From Luteitalea sp. (GTDB lineage Bacteria; Acidobacteriota; Vicinamibacteria; Vicinamibacterales; Vicinamibacteraceae): a DNA stretch of 64,000 nucleotides. Numbering within the stretch: position 1 is the stretch's first letter; each line of letters begins with the position of its first letter. This document shows, piece by piece, positions 8,539 to 17,055 of this stretch. Both the position numbers and the translations under genes were made by a program. The DNA lies in contig WHTZ01000006.1 in NCBI GenBank assembly GCA_009377495.1, forward strand, positions 15,211 through 79,210, given 5' to 3'. The notes below the pieces were generated by a model, which saw only the letters and a list, made by a program, of their open reading frames with translations, was not told the origin of the DNA and ran no database searches.

Positions 8539-9354
8539 TTAGGACTCGTCCGGGACGACTCCTTGCTCCCGAGACGTGTCCGAGGCTCCAGACTTGTCAG
8601 CGTGAGTCAGCGAGAGCTCGACATCGATCCGGGTGCCGTGCCCAGGCACCGAGTTCAAGGCAAAGGTGCCTCCGAAGAGTTGTACGCGATCGCGCATCCC
8701 GCGCACGCCGCACCCTTGGTCCTCGCCCGTGGCGCGGAGTGCCGCCCCCGCGTCGAACCCGGTGCCATCGTCTTCGATTGAGAGCGTGAGACGCGCCTCA
8801 CCGCAGGTCACCCCAACATGGACGTGGGACGCCTCGGCGTACTTCGCCACGTTGTTCAGGGCTTCTTGGGTCACCCGAAAGACAATGATCTCGACGTCGG
8901 GATCGAGCCGCTCGCGGAGACCTTCGTGCTCGAACGTGACGGGCACACGCGCTCGTGCCTCGAACGTGCGGGTCAACCATCGAAGCGTCGGCGCGAGACC
9001 GAGATCGTCGAGCATTTGCGGCCGTAGCAAGTGCGAGAGGGCGCGCACATCATTGAGCGTTCGCTCGGTCAGCTCTTTGAGCTCGCCGAGGCGTGCGATC
9101 AAGGGGCTCGCTCCGGCGGCCGCCTCGCGCTCGAGCACGTCGAGCTGCAACTTGAGCCCGGTGAGCGCTTGGCCCACACCATCGTGCAGCTCCCGCGAGA
9201 TGCGGCCCCGTTCCGCTTCCTGCACGCGCAGCACGCCTTGCGAGATCACACGAAACCGCCGCTCACTGTCGGCCAGACGCTGCAGCAGGCGTGCGTTCTC
9301 ACGCGACAGCTGATCGAGCTGTTGCTCAATCCACGTGACCAGCTCGTTCGTCAC
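8539..9354 (-). CDS. Cytosolic NarL-type sensor histidine kinase
   Basis: A 271-residue histidine kinase of the HisKA_3 type. After a short coiled-coil N terminus (NELVTWIEQQLDQLSRENAR) comes the phospho-acceptor helix with His in ISRELHDGVGQALTGLKLQL, then a HATPase domain with the N box (VTQEALNNVAKYAEA) and G box (IEDDGTGFD, GCGVRGMRDRV). There is no membrane segment or recognisable sensor domain, so the signal must reach it inside the cell, perhaps through the kinase upstream. The GTG start has an AAAGG-like site six bases upstream. It is 11 bases downstream of the Ser/Thr kinase gene and precedes its response regulator. Confidence 0.9.
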   Translation of the reverse strand: MTNELVTWIEQQLDQLSRENARLLQRLADSERRFRVISQGVLRVQEAERGRISRELHDGVGQALTGLKLQLDVLEREAAAGASPLIARLGELKELTERTLNDVRALSHLLRPQMLDDLGLAPTLRWLTRTFEARARVPVTFEHEGLRERLDPDVEIIVFRVTQEALNNVAKYAEASHVHVGVTCGEARLTLSIEDDGTGFDAGAALRATGEDQGCGVRGMRDRVQLFGGTFALNSVPGHGTRIDVELSLTHADKSGASDTSREQGVVPDES

Positions 9355-9365
9355 ATGCGCCCTTT

Positions 9366-12300
9366 CTAGGTGCCAGGGGTCCCTGTCTCTATCTCGCGTA
9401 CCACCGGTAGCGCGTCGAAGCGCTCCCGCAGATCCGGCACCAGCCCCGCGCGGACTTGTGCCAGCGCCGCCTGCGCGATCGCGTACTCAGATTTTGCCGC
9501 GGCGCGTGCCCCGCGCGCCGCGAGGGCTTGGGCGAGCAGGGCATGCAGCCGATGGCGGCCCGCATGCCATGCCACGCGGTCCGCGAGAGCGATTGTGCGC
9601 CGGGCGTGACGCTCAGCCGCTGCGACACGACGCGCCTGGAGCTCGGCACTGGCGAGCGCCTCACCCACTTCCAGCCGCAACAACGCGTTGCCGAGCGAGT
9701 CAGCCTGCCGAGCAAGCTGGTCGAGGGTGCTGCGGGCCTGTGGGCTGCCCCGCTGGCTCCGAATCCGGGCCTCTGTGAGCCGCACCCGCAAGGAGAGCGC
9801 GCGACTGTCACCGGCGTCTGCCTCACGACGCGCGTCCTCGAGCGCACGATCCGCCGCGGCGCGCTCACCGCGCTGCTCGTGTAGCAAGGCGAGCAGCATA
9901 GCGTGTTCGGCTTCTAGATCGTAGTTGGGAGCCGTCTCGAGCCAACCGGCGGCCTCGTCGAGCCGTGCGCGACCGCGATTCACCTGGCCCAATTCGAGCC
10001 AGAGCGCTGCTTCGTCGAGCCTGAGCTCGGTGAGCATGCGCGGCTCGTCGAGCTGCCGCGCGATCGTCAACGCCTCATGGAACGATGCGAGCGCGTCTCC
10101 GTACCGCCCCTGATAGTGATGCAACCGCGCGAGGTGCCCGTGCGAAGCGGCCATGCCGCTGGTGAAGCGCATCGCGCGGCTTCGCTCGAGCGCATCGCGA
10201 AACGCCCGGATGGCTTCGGACCATCGCCCCTGCGCCTGCGCAAGCGATCCCAGGTCCTGCATCGATAAGATCACGCCGCGTCTATCCTGCGCACCCTGCC
10301 GCAAGGCGAGCGCTTCATTCCAATAGAGAGGCGTGCCGTCGTAGTCACCCTGTGCGAACGCGGCATCACCGACACGATCGTAGCTTTGCGCGAGCCGCCG
10401 CGTATCGCCGAGACCTCGTCTCATCAACAGCGCTTCTTGATACGCCTGGATCGCCTGACCATGCGCAGCGCGCTGTTCGTACATGGCGCCTATCTCGTCG
10501 ATGAAGTCGGCCAGCGCCGCGCGATCGCCGAGACGTTGCACGATGGCACGCGCGGTCGCGACGTCGGCGGCTGCTTCACGGTTGGCTCCCGTCGCGAGGT
10601 GCGCTCGCGCTCGATTGCGCAGGGTTGTCGCGACCGTCCGCTGGTCACCGACCGGCTGGTTGTCCAGGCGCTGGCGCCGGGCAATGGCGTCGGTGTACGC
10701 GCTGACCGCCTTTCGGTAGTCACCGACCTGATAGTATGCGGTGCCCGTGGCTTCCGCCACGTCTGCCATGCCTTGCTCATCGCCAAGGCGTTCGTACAGC
10801 GCCCGCGCACGCAAGAGGTAGCGAGCCATCGCCGTGCGCGGGTTCCTCGACAGGAGGCTGTTCTGACCGAGCAGCAGCCAAGCCCGTGGGTCGCGCGGAT
10901 CGGCGCGCGTCACGCGACCGAACGTGGCAGCCGCCTCCGTCAGTCGCCCGGCCGCCGCTTGTGCGTCGCCCAAATCAATCAGGGCACCCGTCTGGTTTGG
11001 ATAGCGCGCGACGTGCCTCGCGTAGTGCGCGGCCGCCTCTGCTGGGTCGCCCCGTAGCATCGCGAGCCGCGCCCGCGCCCGCGTGGCGACGCGCCCTTCG
11101 CGGCTCCCAGCAATGGCGACCGCGCGCTCGGCGGCGTCGAGCGCGCTCTCTTGGTGCCCCAGATCTTGGTAGGCCTTGCTCAATCGCTCGAGCGCCTCCA
11201 CGAACTGCGGGTCGATTTCGACCGCACGCCGGAACAGCGGCGCCGCGCCCGCGGCATCGCCATCGAGGAGCCGCGCTTGGCCCTCGAGGTACGCCCGCGC
11301 GGCTTGGGGTCTCTCTGTGCGGAGCGCTGGCGCGTCGCCGCCCGGACGCGGGCTGGCGTCCAGCTCACGCCGCACACGCTGACCCATCTCGTTCACGACA
11401 CGGAAGAAGGACCCGGCGTCCTCAGCCTCCACCGAGAGAAGGGGCGCGCTCGCGAGCTGCAGGTCCACGCGCATTCGCGGACCCGTCCGGTGCACGCTGC
11501 CTGTAATGACGCGGTCCACGCCCAACAGTGCGCCCAGCTCTCGCAGCGCTGATTGATTGTAACGACCGGGCGTCAACCCAAGACCGTTCATGGCGTGACG
11601 CAGGCGATCTCGGCCCACGACGCGTAAATCGGGGCTGGTCGCAAGGCTGGTCGCCAGCAACTCGGCGCAACCCATGCTGACCCACGCCAAGCTCGGATCG
11701 CCCGTCTCGTCGGCGAGCGGCAGTACGGCGACGGCATGACGGATGGCGACGGCGCTCGCGGCCGATGTCGGCGCCGACCAGCCGCCGAGCACGCTCCACC
11801 CCCACCACGCCATGGCCCCAAGCAGGACGCCGCCGCAGGCCGCGATGGCCACGCGTGTGCCGCGCGGCCAGGACTCGGCGCAGCCGCACCTGGCGCCATC
11901 CGCCACGTCCTCCACCGCAGCAAGGTCCATCGCGAGCTCGCGAGCCTGTTGGTAGCGCCGCGTGACCTGACGCGTCAGGCATTTCCGGATCACGCGCTGC
12001 ACACCCGCGGCCACACGCACCCCAGCACGGGAAACCTCGGGCACCTGACCGGTCAGGCGCTGTGCCAGCATTTCAGCCTGCGTCTCACCATGAAACGGAC
12101 GCGTAGCCGTCAGCATCTCGTAGAAGACGATGCCGAGGGTATATAGATCGCTCCGGCCGTCGACGGGCTCGCCGGAGAGCTGCTCGGGCGAGAGATAGTC
12201 GGGCGTGCCCACGACCGTACCAGCGCGTGTCAACGTGTCGCCATCGCGTGACCGTGCGACGCCGAAATCGGTGATGTATGCCGTATCGCCCGGTCCCAGC

Positions 12301-12857
12301 AGGATGTTGCTCGGCTTCAGGTCCCTGTGCACGACACCAGCGTCATGCGCCTGCTGCAGCGCGTCACTGAGCTGTCGGAGGATGCCCACGGCGCGCTCGA
12401 CCGCCAGCGGTCCATCGCGGTCGAGCGCTTCGGCAAGCGAGGGTCCGTCGACGAAGTCCATCGTGAGGAAGCGCAGGCCGTCGCTCTCACCGATGTCGTG
12501 AATTCTGACGACGTTCCGGTGCGTGACCTGACGCGCGAGGACGAGCTCTCGACGGAGGCGTTGGACCCCCTGCAGGTCATGCCGCAGATCGGACCGCAAC
12601 ACCTTCAAGGCAACGTCGACGCCGAGCTCCTCATCGCGCGCCTTGTAGACGCTGCCCATGCCACCGAAGCCGCGGAAGGCGACCACACGGTAGCGACCAG
12701 CCACGAGCGTCCCGGGCACCAGCCTCTCAGCAACCTCGACGTTGGTGAGCGTATCCGTCGCGAATGATGCGGTATCGGAGCGGACAGTGGTCCCGTCGGT
12801 TGGGTCTGGCACGGCAGTCAGGTGCTTCGTTCTTAGTGCTGGGTCAGCACCAAGCAC
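9366..12857 (-). CDS. Ser/Thr protein kinase with TPR array
   Basis: An 1163-residue Pkn-type kinase. Residues about 52-310 form the kinase: glycine loop FGGMGSVYKA, catalytic Lys in VALKVL (about 85), HRDLKPSNILL and DFGVARS. One membrane segment follows (VAIAACGGVLLGAMAWWGW), then a FlgO/TolB-N-like domain starting at AVLPLADETGDPSLAWVS, and about 650 residues of TPR repeats to the C terminus. This architecture is common in Acidobacteriota. The GTG start shares one base with the stop of the upstream FHA gene. A hydrophobic segment after the kinase would place the TPR part outside the cytoplasm, which is worth noting because the partner regulators are cytosolic. Substrates unknown; the FHA protein is a plausible one. 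Confidence 0.93.
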   Translation of the reverse strand: MLGADPALRTKHLTAVPDPTDGTTVRSDTASFATDTLTNVEVAERLVPGTLVAGRYRVVAFRGFGGMGSVYKARDEELGVDVALKVLRSDLRHDLQGVQRLRRELVLARQVTHRNVVRIHDIGESDGLRFLTMDFVDGPSLAEALDRDGPLAVERAVGILRQLSDALQQAHDAGVVHRDLKPSNILLGPGDTAYITDFGVARSRDGDTLTRAGTVVGTPDYLSPEQLSGEPVDGRSDLYTLGIVFYEMLTATRPFHGETQAEMLAQRLTGQVPEVSRAGVRVAAGVQRVIRKCLTRQVTRRYQQARELAMDLAAVEDVADGARCGCAESWPRGTRVAIAACGGVLLGAMAWWGWSVLGGWSAPTSAASAVAIRHAVAVLPLADETGDPSLAWVSMGCAELLATSLATSPDLRVVGRDRLRHAMNGLGLTPGRYNQSALRELGALLGVDRVITGSVHRTGPRMRVDLQLASAPLLSVEAEDAGSFFRVVNEMGQRVRRELDASPRPGGDAPALRTERPQAARAYLEGQARLLDGDAAGAAPLFRRAVEIDPQFVEALERLSKAYQDLGHQESALDAAERAVAIAGSREGRVATRARARLAMLRGDPAEAAAHYARHVARYPNQTGALIDLGDAQAAAGRLTEAAATFGRVTRADPRDPRAWLLLGQNSLLSRNPRTAMARYLLRARALYERLGDEQGMADVAEATGTAYYQVGDYRKAVSAYTDAIARRQRLDNQPVGDQRTVATTLRNRARAHLATGANREAAADVATARAIVQRLGDRAALADFIDEIGAMYEQRAAHGQAIQAYQEALLMRRGLGDTRRLAQSYDRVGDAAFAQGDYDGTPLYWNEALALRQGAQDRRGVILSMQDLGSLAQAQGRWSEAIRAFRDALERSRAMRFTSGMAASHGHLARLHHYQGRYGDALASFHEALTIARQLDEPRMLTELRLDEAALWLELGQVNRGRARLDEAAGWLETAPNYDLEAEHAMLLALLHEQRGERAAADRALEDARREADAGDSRALSLRVRLTEARIRSQRGSPQARSTLDQLARQADSLGNALLRLEVGEALASAELQARRVAAAERHARRTIALADRVAWHAGRHRLHALLAQALAARGARAAAKSEYAIAQAALAQVRAGLVPDLRERFDALPVVREIETGTPGT

Positions 12858-13846
12858 TACCTCGTCCGCGTGATCGTCACGCTGCGAACACGCTGCTGCA
12901 GCGTTTCGAGAAGGCTCGGATCATCGCCGGTCCCGTGAGCCATTGGGCTGGCGAGCTCGCGGACGGTCGACTCGAGCCGCGCGCTGGCGAGCACGAGCGC
13001 CATCTGCTCGGCGAGCGCTTCGAGGATCTCGAGATCGAGCTCGGTGAAGCCCGGACCCGGCTTCCGCCCGTCGACGTACAGCACACCGAGGAGGCGGTCA
13101 TCCTGTCGCAGTGGCACGCAGGCCAGCGTCCGGATCCCAAGGGCGATGAGGCTCGGGCGGCTGGCGAGAAACGCGTCCTGCTGAACGTCGCTGACGACAA
13201 TCGAGGTAACCGTGCGCAGAACCTTGTTGACCACGCCCACGCTGCCGTCGAACGCAGCATCCTCGACCACGTCGGTCGTAAAGCCAGTAGACACGAGCGC
13301 ACGAATCGGTTCGCTAGGCGATGCAGCAAGCACAAAGCCGCGCTCGGTGCCGGTCAACTGCACGGCAGACTCGAGGAAGCGCAATAGCAAGTCGCACGGG
13401 TCGAGATCGGCGCTTAGTCGATGTCGCATCTCAACGGTCGTCTGAAGCCGCCGGAGCCGATCGTGGTAGAGGGCTGCCGCGGCCTCTTCCGAAATCATCT
13501 CGAAGCGGGCTACGAGCCCACCCAGGCTGATCCAGTCGCCATCGCGAAGGTTCAGGAGGATCGCCGGCAAGCCATTGACGGTCGTGCCGTTCTTGCTCCC
13601 GAGATCCTCGAGCAACCACGTCTCAACCCCTGCCGCCCCAGACTCTCCGACGCGGTCGCCTACCCGGTCTTCCACCCGGTCTTCCACCCGGTCTGGTCGG
13701 AGACGCGCGTGGCGCTTCGACACGCGCGGGTCCTCCAACACGAGGTCAACCGCCGGATCGCGCCCAATGAGCACCGCGCGCGTGGGGCGAAGTATCACGA
13801 AGCGCGATGCACGCTCGGGCGGGTGCAGTGTTAGCTTCGCGGGCAT
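12857..13846 (-). CDS. FHA and GAF domain protein
   Basis: First gene of the signalling operon. With the ATG at 13846 the protein begins MPAKLTLHPPE and enters an FHA domain (GRD near residue 28, SKRHAR near 43, GSKNGTTVNG near 82), which binds phosphothreonine. A GAF domain follows (about 150-300), with FVLAASPSEPIRALVSTGF and LLGVLYVDGR. There is no catalytic output domain, so it is probably an adaptor or target of the kinase encoded next. An alternative GTG at 13888 would add 14 residues of weak character. The FHA loop contains an unusual acidic/arginine insertion made by a 12-bp tandem repeat. Confidence 0.87.
   Translation of the reverse strand: MPAKLTLHPPERASRFVILRPTRAVLIGRDPAVDLVLEDPRVSKRHARLRPDRVEDRVEDRVGDRVGESGAAGVETWLLEDLGSKNGTTVNGLPAILLNLRDGDWISLGGLVARFEMISEEAAAALYHDRLRRLQTTVEMRHRLSADLDPCDLLLRFLESAVQLTGTERGFVLAASPSEPIRALVSTGFTTDVVEDAAFDGSVGVVNKVLRTVTSIVVSDVQQDAFLASRPSLIALGIRTLACVPLRQDDRLLGVLYVDGRKPGPGFTELDLEILEALAEQMALVLASARLESTVRELASPMAHGTGDDPSLLETLQQRVRSVTITRTR
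13662..13695. repeat. 12-bp tandem repeat inside the FHA domain
   Basis: The unit ACCCGGTCTTCC is repeated almost three times, in frame, and encodes a run of DRVE/DRVG tetrapeptides between the SKRHAR and GSKNG motifs of the FHA domain. The length is a multiple of three, so copy-number change would keep the frame. Confidence 0.85.
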
Positions 13847-14100
13847 ACCAGCAGCCTGACGAGTGACACGTCCCAAATGGCGAGCCACCGAATAAATGAT
13901 GAGTCATGCGTGTGACAACTTGACAGCGCCTGCGTGAAGGACGGTTCTTCCTTCAAAGACACGGGCCGCCAGGAGCAAGTCACACCAAGCCTCCGATTCC
14001 CGCAACCGGGCCACGCCGAACAACCTGAGCAGGAGGAGACGGAATGAAACGGCATCGTACCATAAGTCCGCGTAATGCGCACCTCAGCGCGGTTCGCCGG

Positions 14101-14251
14101 GTACTTAACGGAAATGGGGGTCACGACGATCGCCAGAACGATGGAGAAAAAGGGGACAGGCCCCTTTTTCGTCGGCGTTGGTTCTCGAAAAAGGGGCCTG
14201 TCCCCTTTTTCCGACCCTCCAGATCTCGTGACCCCCATTTCCGTTAAGCAC
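14101..14251. repeat. Nested inverted-repeat (REPIN-like) element
   Basis: Outer arms 14101-14126 and 14226-14251 are inverted copies with one mismatch in 26 (core CTTAACGGAAATGGGGGTCA). Nested inside, 14147-14171 and 14186-14210 are perfect 25-bp inverted copies, and each arm is itself a hairpin, AAAAAGGGG-acagg-CCCCTTTTT. Two inverted REP hairpins around a short spacer match the REPIN layout known from REP/RAYT systems. It lies between the FHA operon promoter region and the convergently ending GT-C-like gene. No RAYT transposase is in the window. Confidence 0.85.
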
Positions 14252-14269
14252 CCCGGTTCGCCGCCGACA

Positions 14270-15964
14270 TCAGCGCGTCGAGGCCGAGTCTGGACGCGGC
14301 CACGTCAGTCGGTAAACCCTGGCTGAGCCTTCATAGTCGGGGAATGTCCCGACCGACCGAAAGAATGCCGGCCGCAGGTCCATGGCTTCCATCAAGACTT
14401 CCAGGTCGGCCGGGTCGTACTTGTCGAGGTGGACGACGATGTAGTCCACTCCACGCGCGCGGAGCGCTTCGAGCGACGCTCCGCTCGGGAACTGCCTCAT
14501 CACATGCATCAGGTCCCTGTACGCAGGCGAGTAGTACCCACTGTAGCCGTTCACCAACCGGTGCCAATGAAACGTCGAGAAGTACTCGTATTCCGCATCG
14601 TGCTGCGGGTCCGCGCCACTGAGCCACATCGGCAGCTCGAGGACCACACTCGGTGGCTGTTGCCCGAGCCATTCGTACACGAGCAGGGGCCGCGTGGGCA
14701 CGTGCCTGAGGGGCAGGGGCGCAGACCAGTACTCGACCACGAGCACCGCAGCGCAGATGACCGGCACGAACCGGCGGCCCCTCTCCGACCCCGTGGCACC
14801 ACGCAGCCGTACGACGCCCCACGCGGCGAACAATGCGAGCGCGAGGTTGACGAGGATGGCGAAGCGGGCCGGCGCCCGGAGTCCCCGAAACGGTGAGCCG
14901 GGCTCGAGGAGCCAGGGATAAATGAGACCGTTCACGCCCATCGAAAAATCGACTGCGAGCAAGCAGCCGGTGAGGTAGATGACCGGGATGCGCCCGGGCG
15001 GCCACAGGAACGCCAGGACGGCCAACACAACCGCTGTCAGACCGGGAAAGAGTCGCGTTTCACTCGCGCCGAGCGGGCCCGACAACCGGCCGTATACGAG
15101 ATTGAGGCCTGGTGTGGCGAGGTAGCTCTCTGGGTGCGCACTCCATATCGAGATCTCCCCGGCGGTGCGCTCGCCCAGGCGCTCGGCGTTCGCGCGATAC
15201 GGTCGGCTGTACGGCAGCACCACGATGGCCGCGAGCAACGCGCCCACCAGAAGCGCACCCGCCACATGCCGCAATGATGCGCGCCGGCAAAATAGGACGA
15301 GCAGTCCACCGACCAGCAGCAAGAACGTCGCGAGGAACAGGCCGTAGTAGACGCTCGACAGAAACTGTAGCAGCAGGAAGAAGCCGGTGAGCAAGCCGTC
15401 CTTCACCCGACCGGTCTCGAGCGTCCGGTGGAGTGCCCAGAGCGTGAGCGGCATCCACTGCGCCCACTGGAGCTCGAGGTGCGCGAAGTGCTCGATACGA
15501 TACGGCGTGAGGGCGAAGACAATGCCCGCCACAACCGCGGCACCGTCGCTTCGCGTCAACCGGCGCGCGAGCACGTACATGCCCACGGCTGACGCCACCA
15601 TACCGCCGAGCAGCAGAACGTTGTATACGAGCACCGCCGACACGCCCGCTTCGATAAACGGCGCGGCGAGCGCGCCCTCGAGAAACGTCGCGTCGGAGTT
15701 CGCCAGCGTGCCGGTTTCAGGATAGAAGATATTGCCGTCGAAGAGGTGCAGGGGGTCGTGGAAGATCTGCCGCGCGAGCCGTTTCAGACGCCAAATGCTG
15801 AACAGCGGATCGAAGTGATCCGCGACGGCCTCGCCAAGGCGCATGCCTTGCGGCCACGTGCAGAGCACGACAAGCCCCGTGAAGCCGAGGGTCACACGGG
15901 CCAGCTTCGCGAGCGTGAGCGGTCTCACAGTGGACGCTGCGTGTTCGGCCTGGGAGGGCTGCAC
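14270..15964 (-). CDS. Multi-spanning membrane protein, GT-C glycosyltransferase-like
   Basis: A 564-residue integral membrane protein with about ten hydrophobic segments. The first periplasmic loop carries an acidic motif (VADHFDPLFSIWRLKRL), a layout typical of GT-C glycosyltransferases that use a polyprenyl-phosphate sugar donor. The C-terminal soluble part (from about residue 430) includes PPSVVLELPMWLSG and DYIVVHLDKYDPADLE, as seen in large acidobacterial and deltaproteobacterial hypothetical membrane proteins. The GTG start at 15964 is preceded by AGGTAGG. No sugar or acceptor can be named. It is transcribed alone. Confidence 0.75.
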   Translation of the reverse strand: MQPSQAEHAASTVRPLTLAKLARVTLGFTGLVVLCTWPQGMRLGEAVADHFDPLFSIWRLKRLARQIFHDPLHLFDGNIFYPETGTLANSDATFLEGALAAPFIEAGVSAVLVYNVLLLGGMVASAVGMYVLARRLTRSDGAAVVAGIVFALTPYRIEHFAHLELQWAQWMPLTLWALHRTLETGRVKDGLLTGFFLLLQFLSSVYYGLFLATFLLLVGGLLVLFCRRASLRHVAGALLVGALLAAIVVLPYSRPYRANAERLGERTAGEISIWSAHPESYLATPGLNLVYGRLSGPLGASETRLFPGLTAVVLAVLAFLWPPGRIPVIYLTGCLLAVDFSMGVNGLIYPWLLEPGSPFRGLRAPARFAILVNLALALFAAWGVVRLRGATGSERGRRFVPVICAAVLVVEYWSAPLPLRHVPTRPLLVYEWLGQQPPSVVLELPMWLSGADPQHDAEYEYFSTFHWHRLVNGYSGYYSPAYRDLMHVMRQFPSGASLEALRARGVDYIVVHLDKYDPADLEVLMEAMDLRPAFFRSVGTFPDYEGSARVYRLTWPRPDSASTR

Positions 15965-16166
15965 GTTCCTACCTAGTTAGGTGGGCCGCCCGTCACGGCA
16001 CCGATGGTAGCCTGAGCCTCGCCTGCTCGTCTGATGCCAGGCGGGCAACGCCAAGCGGGAGCGTAGGGCTCGAGCGCCCGACCGCAGATTCTAACAGGCC
16101 GCACTCCAGCCTTGGCTTCGCGTCAGGGGGGGCGGGCCCGGCCCATGTACGAAAGGAAACACTAGT

Positions 16167-16949
16167 ATGCGATCTTATGTTGCAATCGCCACCGTCAGCA
16201 CGATGCTCCTAGCCACCTGTGCCTACGCCGACGTGACCGTCACATCGACCACAGTCGGTAAGGGTGGCTTCGCCAAGGCCCTATCCGGAGATTCGACCAC
16301 GCACATCAAGGGCGGGAAAATGCGGACGGATAGCATGATTGGTGATCGAAAGCAGTCAACGATCTTCGACGTCGACGGGCAACAGATGATCGTCCTCGAT
16401 CATGACAAGAAGGAAGCCACTGTCAGCGACATGAAGGAGGTCCAGGCGACCCTTCAGAAGATCACGACGGACGACATGAAGGTGTCGCTCACCGCCACGG
16501 GGAAGAGCCGGGAGGTTGCCGGCCAGCCGTGCGAGGAGTACGAGCTCAAGATGTCGGTGCCAATGTCCGTCGACGGTAGCACGCCAATGGCCATCACCAC
16601 GACGGGGCCTGCTTGCATTGTCAAGGACGCGCCTGGCGCGAAGGACTACGGGACCTTCTATGTCAAGGCGGCAGAGCAGGGGTTTATCCTGTTCGGCGAC
16701 GCGCGGCAGGCCCAGAGGAATCCCGGCCACGCGCGCAGCATGACGGAGATGTACCGCCAGATGGCCGAACTGGGCGTGCCGTACGAGCTGGAGATGAACA
16801 TCAAGATCGGCGGCGAAGGACCGATCGCCGCGCTGATGGGCAAGGTCGGGGCGATGTCGTTCACCACGACCGTGAAGAGCGTCACGGAAGACCCGCTCGA
16901 GGACGATCTCTTTACGGTGCCATCTGACTATAAAATCAAGAAGAACTAA
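16167..16949 (+). CDS. Exported DUF4412-like protein
   Basis: A 260-residue exported protein: signal peptide MRSYVAIATVSTMLLATCAYA, then a LolA-like all-beta fold of the DUF4412 type. The typical pattern of these proteins is visible: a metal- or lipid-independent scaffold with GGKMRTDS, a DVDGQQMIVLDHDKK strand pair and VAGQPCEEYELKM. A single later Cys pair (QPCEEY, GPACIV) might form a disulfide. AAAGGA precedes the ATG. Family function is unknown. The gene is followed by a REP-like palindrome, so it is probably monocistronic. Confidence 0.75.
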   Translation: MRSYVAIATVSTMLLATCAYADVTVTSTTVGKGGFAKALSGDSTTHIKGGKMRTDSMIGDRKQSTIFDVDGQQMIVLDHDKKEATVSDMKEVQATLQKITTDDMKVSLTATGKSREVAGQPCEEYELKMSVPMSVDGSTPMAITTTGPACIVKDAPGAKDYGTFYVKAAEQGFILFGDARQAQRNPGHARSMTEMYRQMAELGVPYELEMNIKIGGEGPIAALMGKVGAMSFTTTVKSVTEDPLEDDLFTVPSDYKIKKN

Positions 16950-16978
16950 GCGGTTCTTGGTTTCGTTGGTTCGTGATG

Positions 16979-17041
16979 CCCGAAAACGGGGGAGCGGACA
17001 ACGAGGACTGTCCTGGACTGTCCCGGTTTCCCCGTTTTGGG
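16979..17041. repeat. REP-like inverted repeat
   Basis: CCCGAAAACGGGG (16979-16991) and CCCCGTTTTGGG (17030-17041) are near-perfect inverted copies; between them lies a duplicated GGACTGTCC motif. It belongs to the same broad GGGGACnGTCCCC-type family as the repeats at 19688, 50995 and 55981. Confidence 0.6.
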
Positions 17042-17055
17042 TTGCTTGGCTCTTG

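Noticed and set aside
13662-13695. Possible CRISPR array
   Set aside because: Repeat unit is 12 bp, head to tail, no spacers, inside a coding frame.
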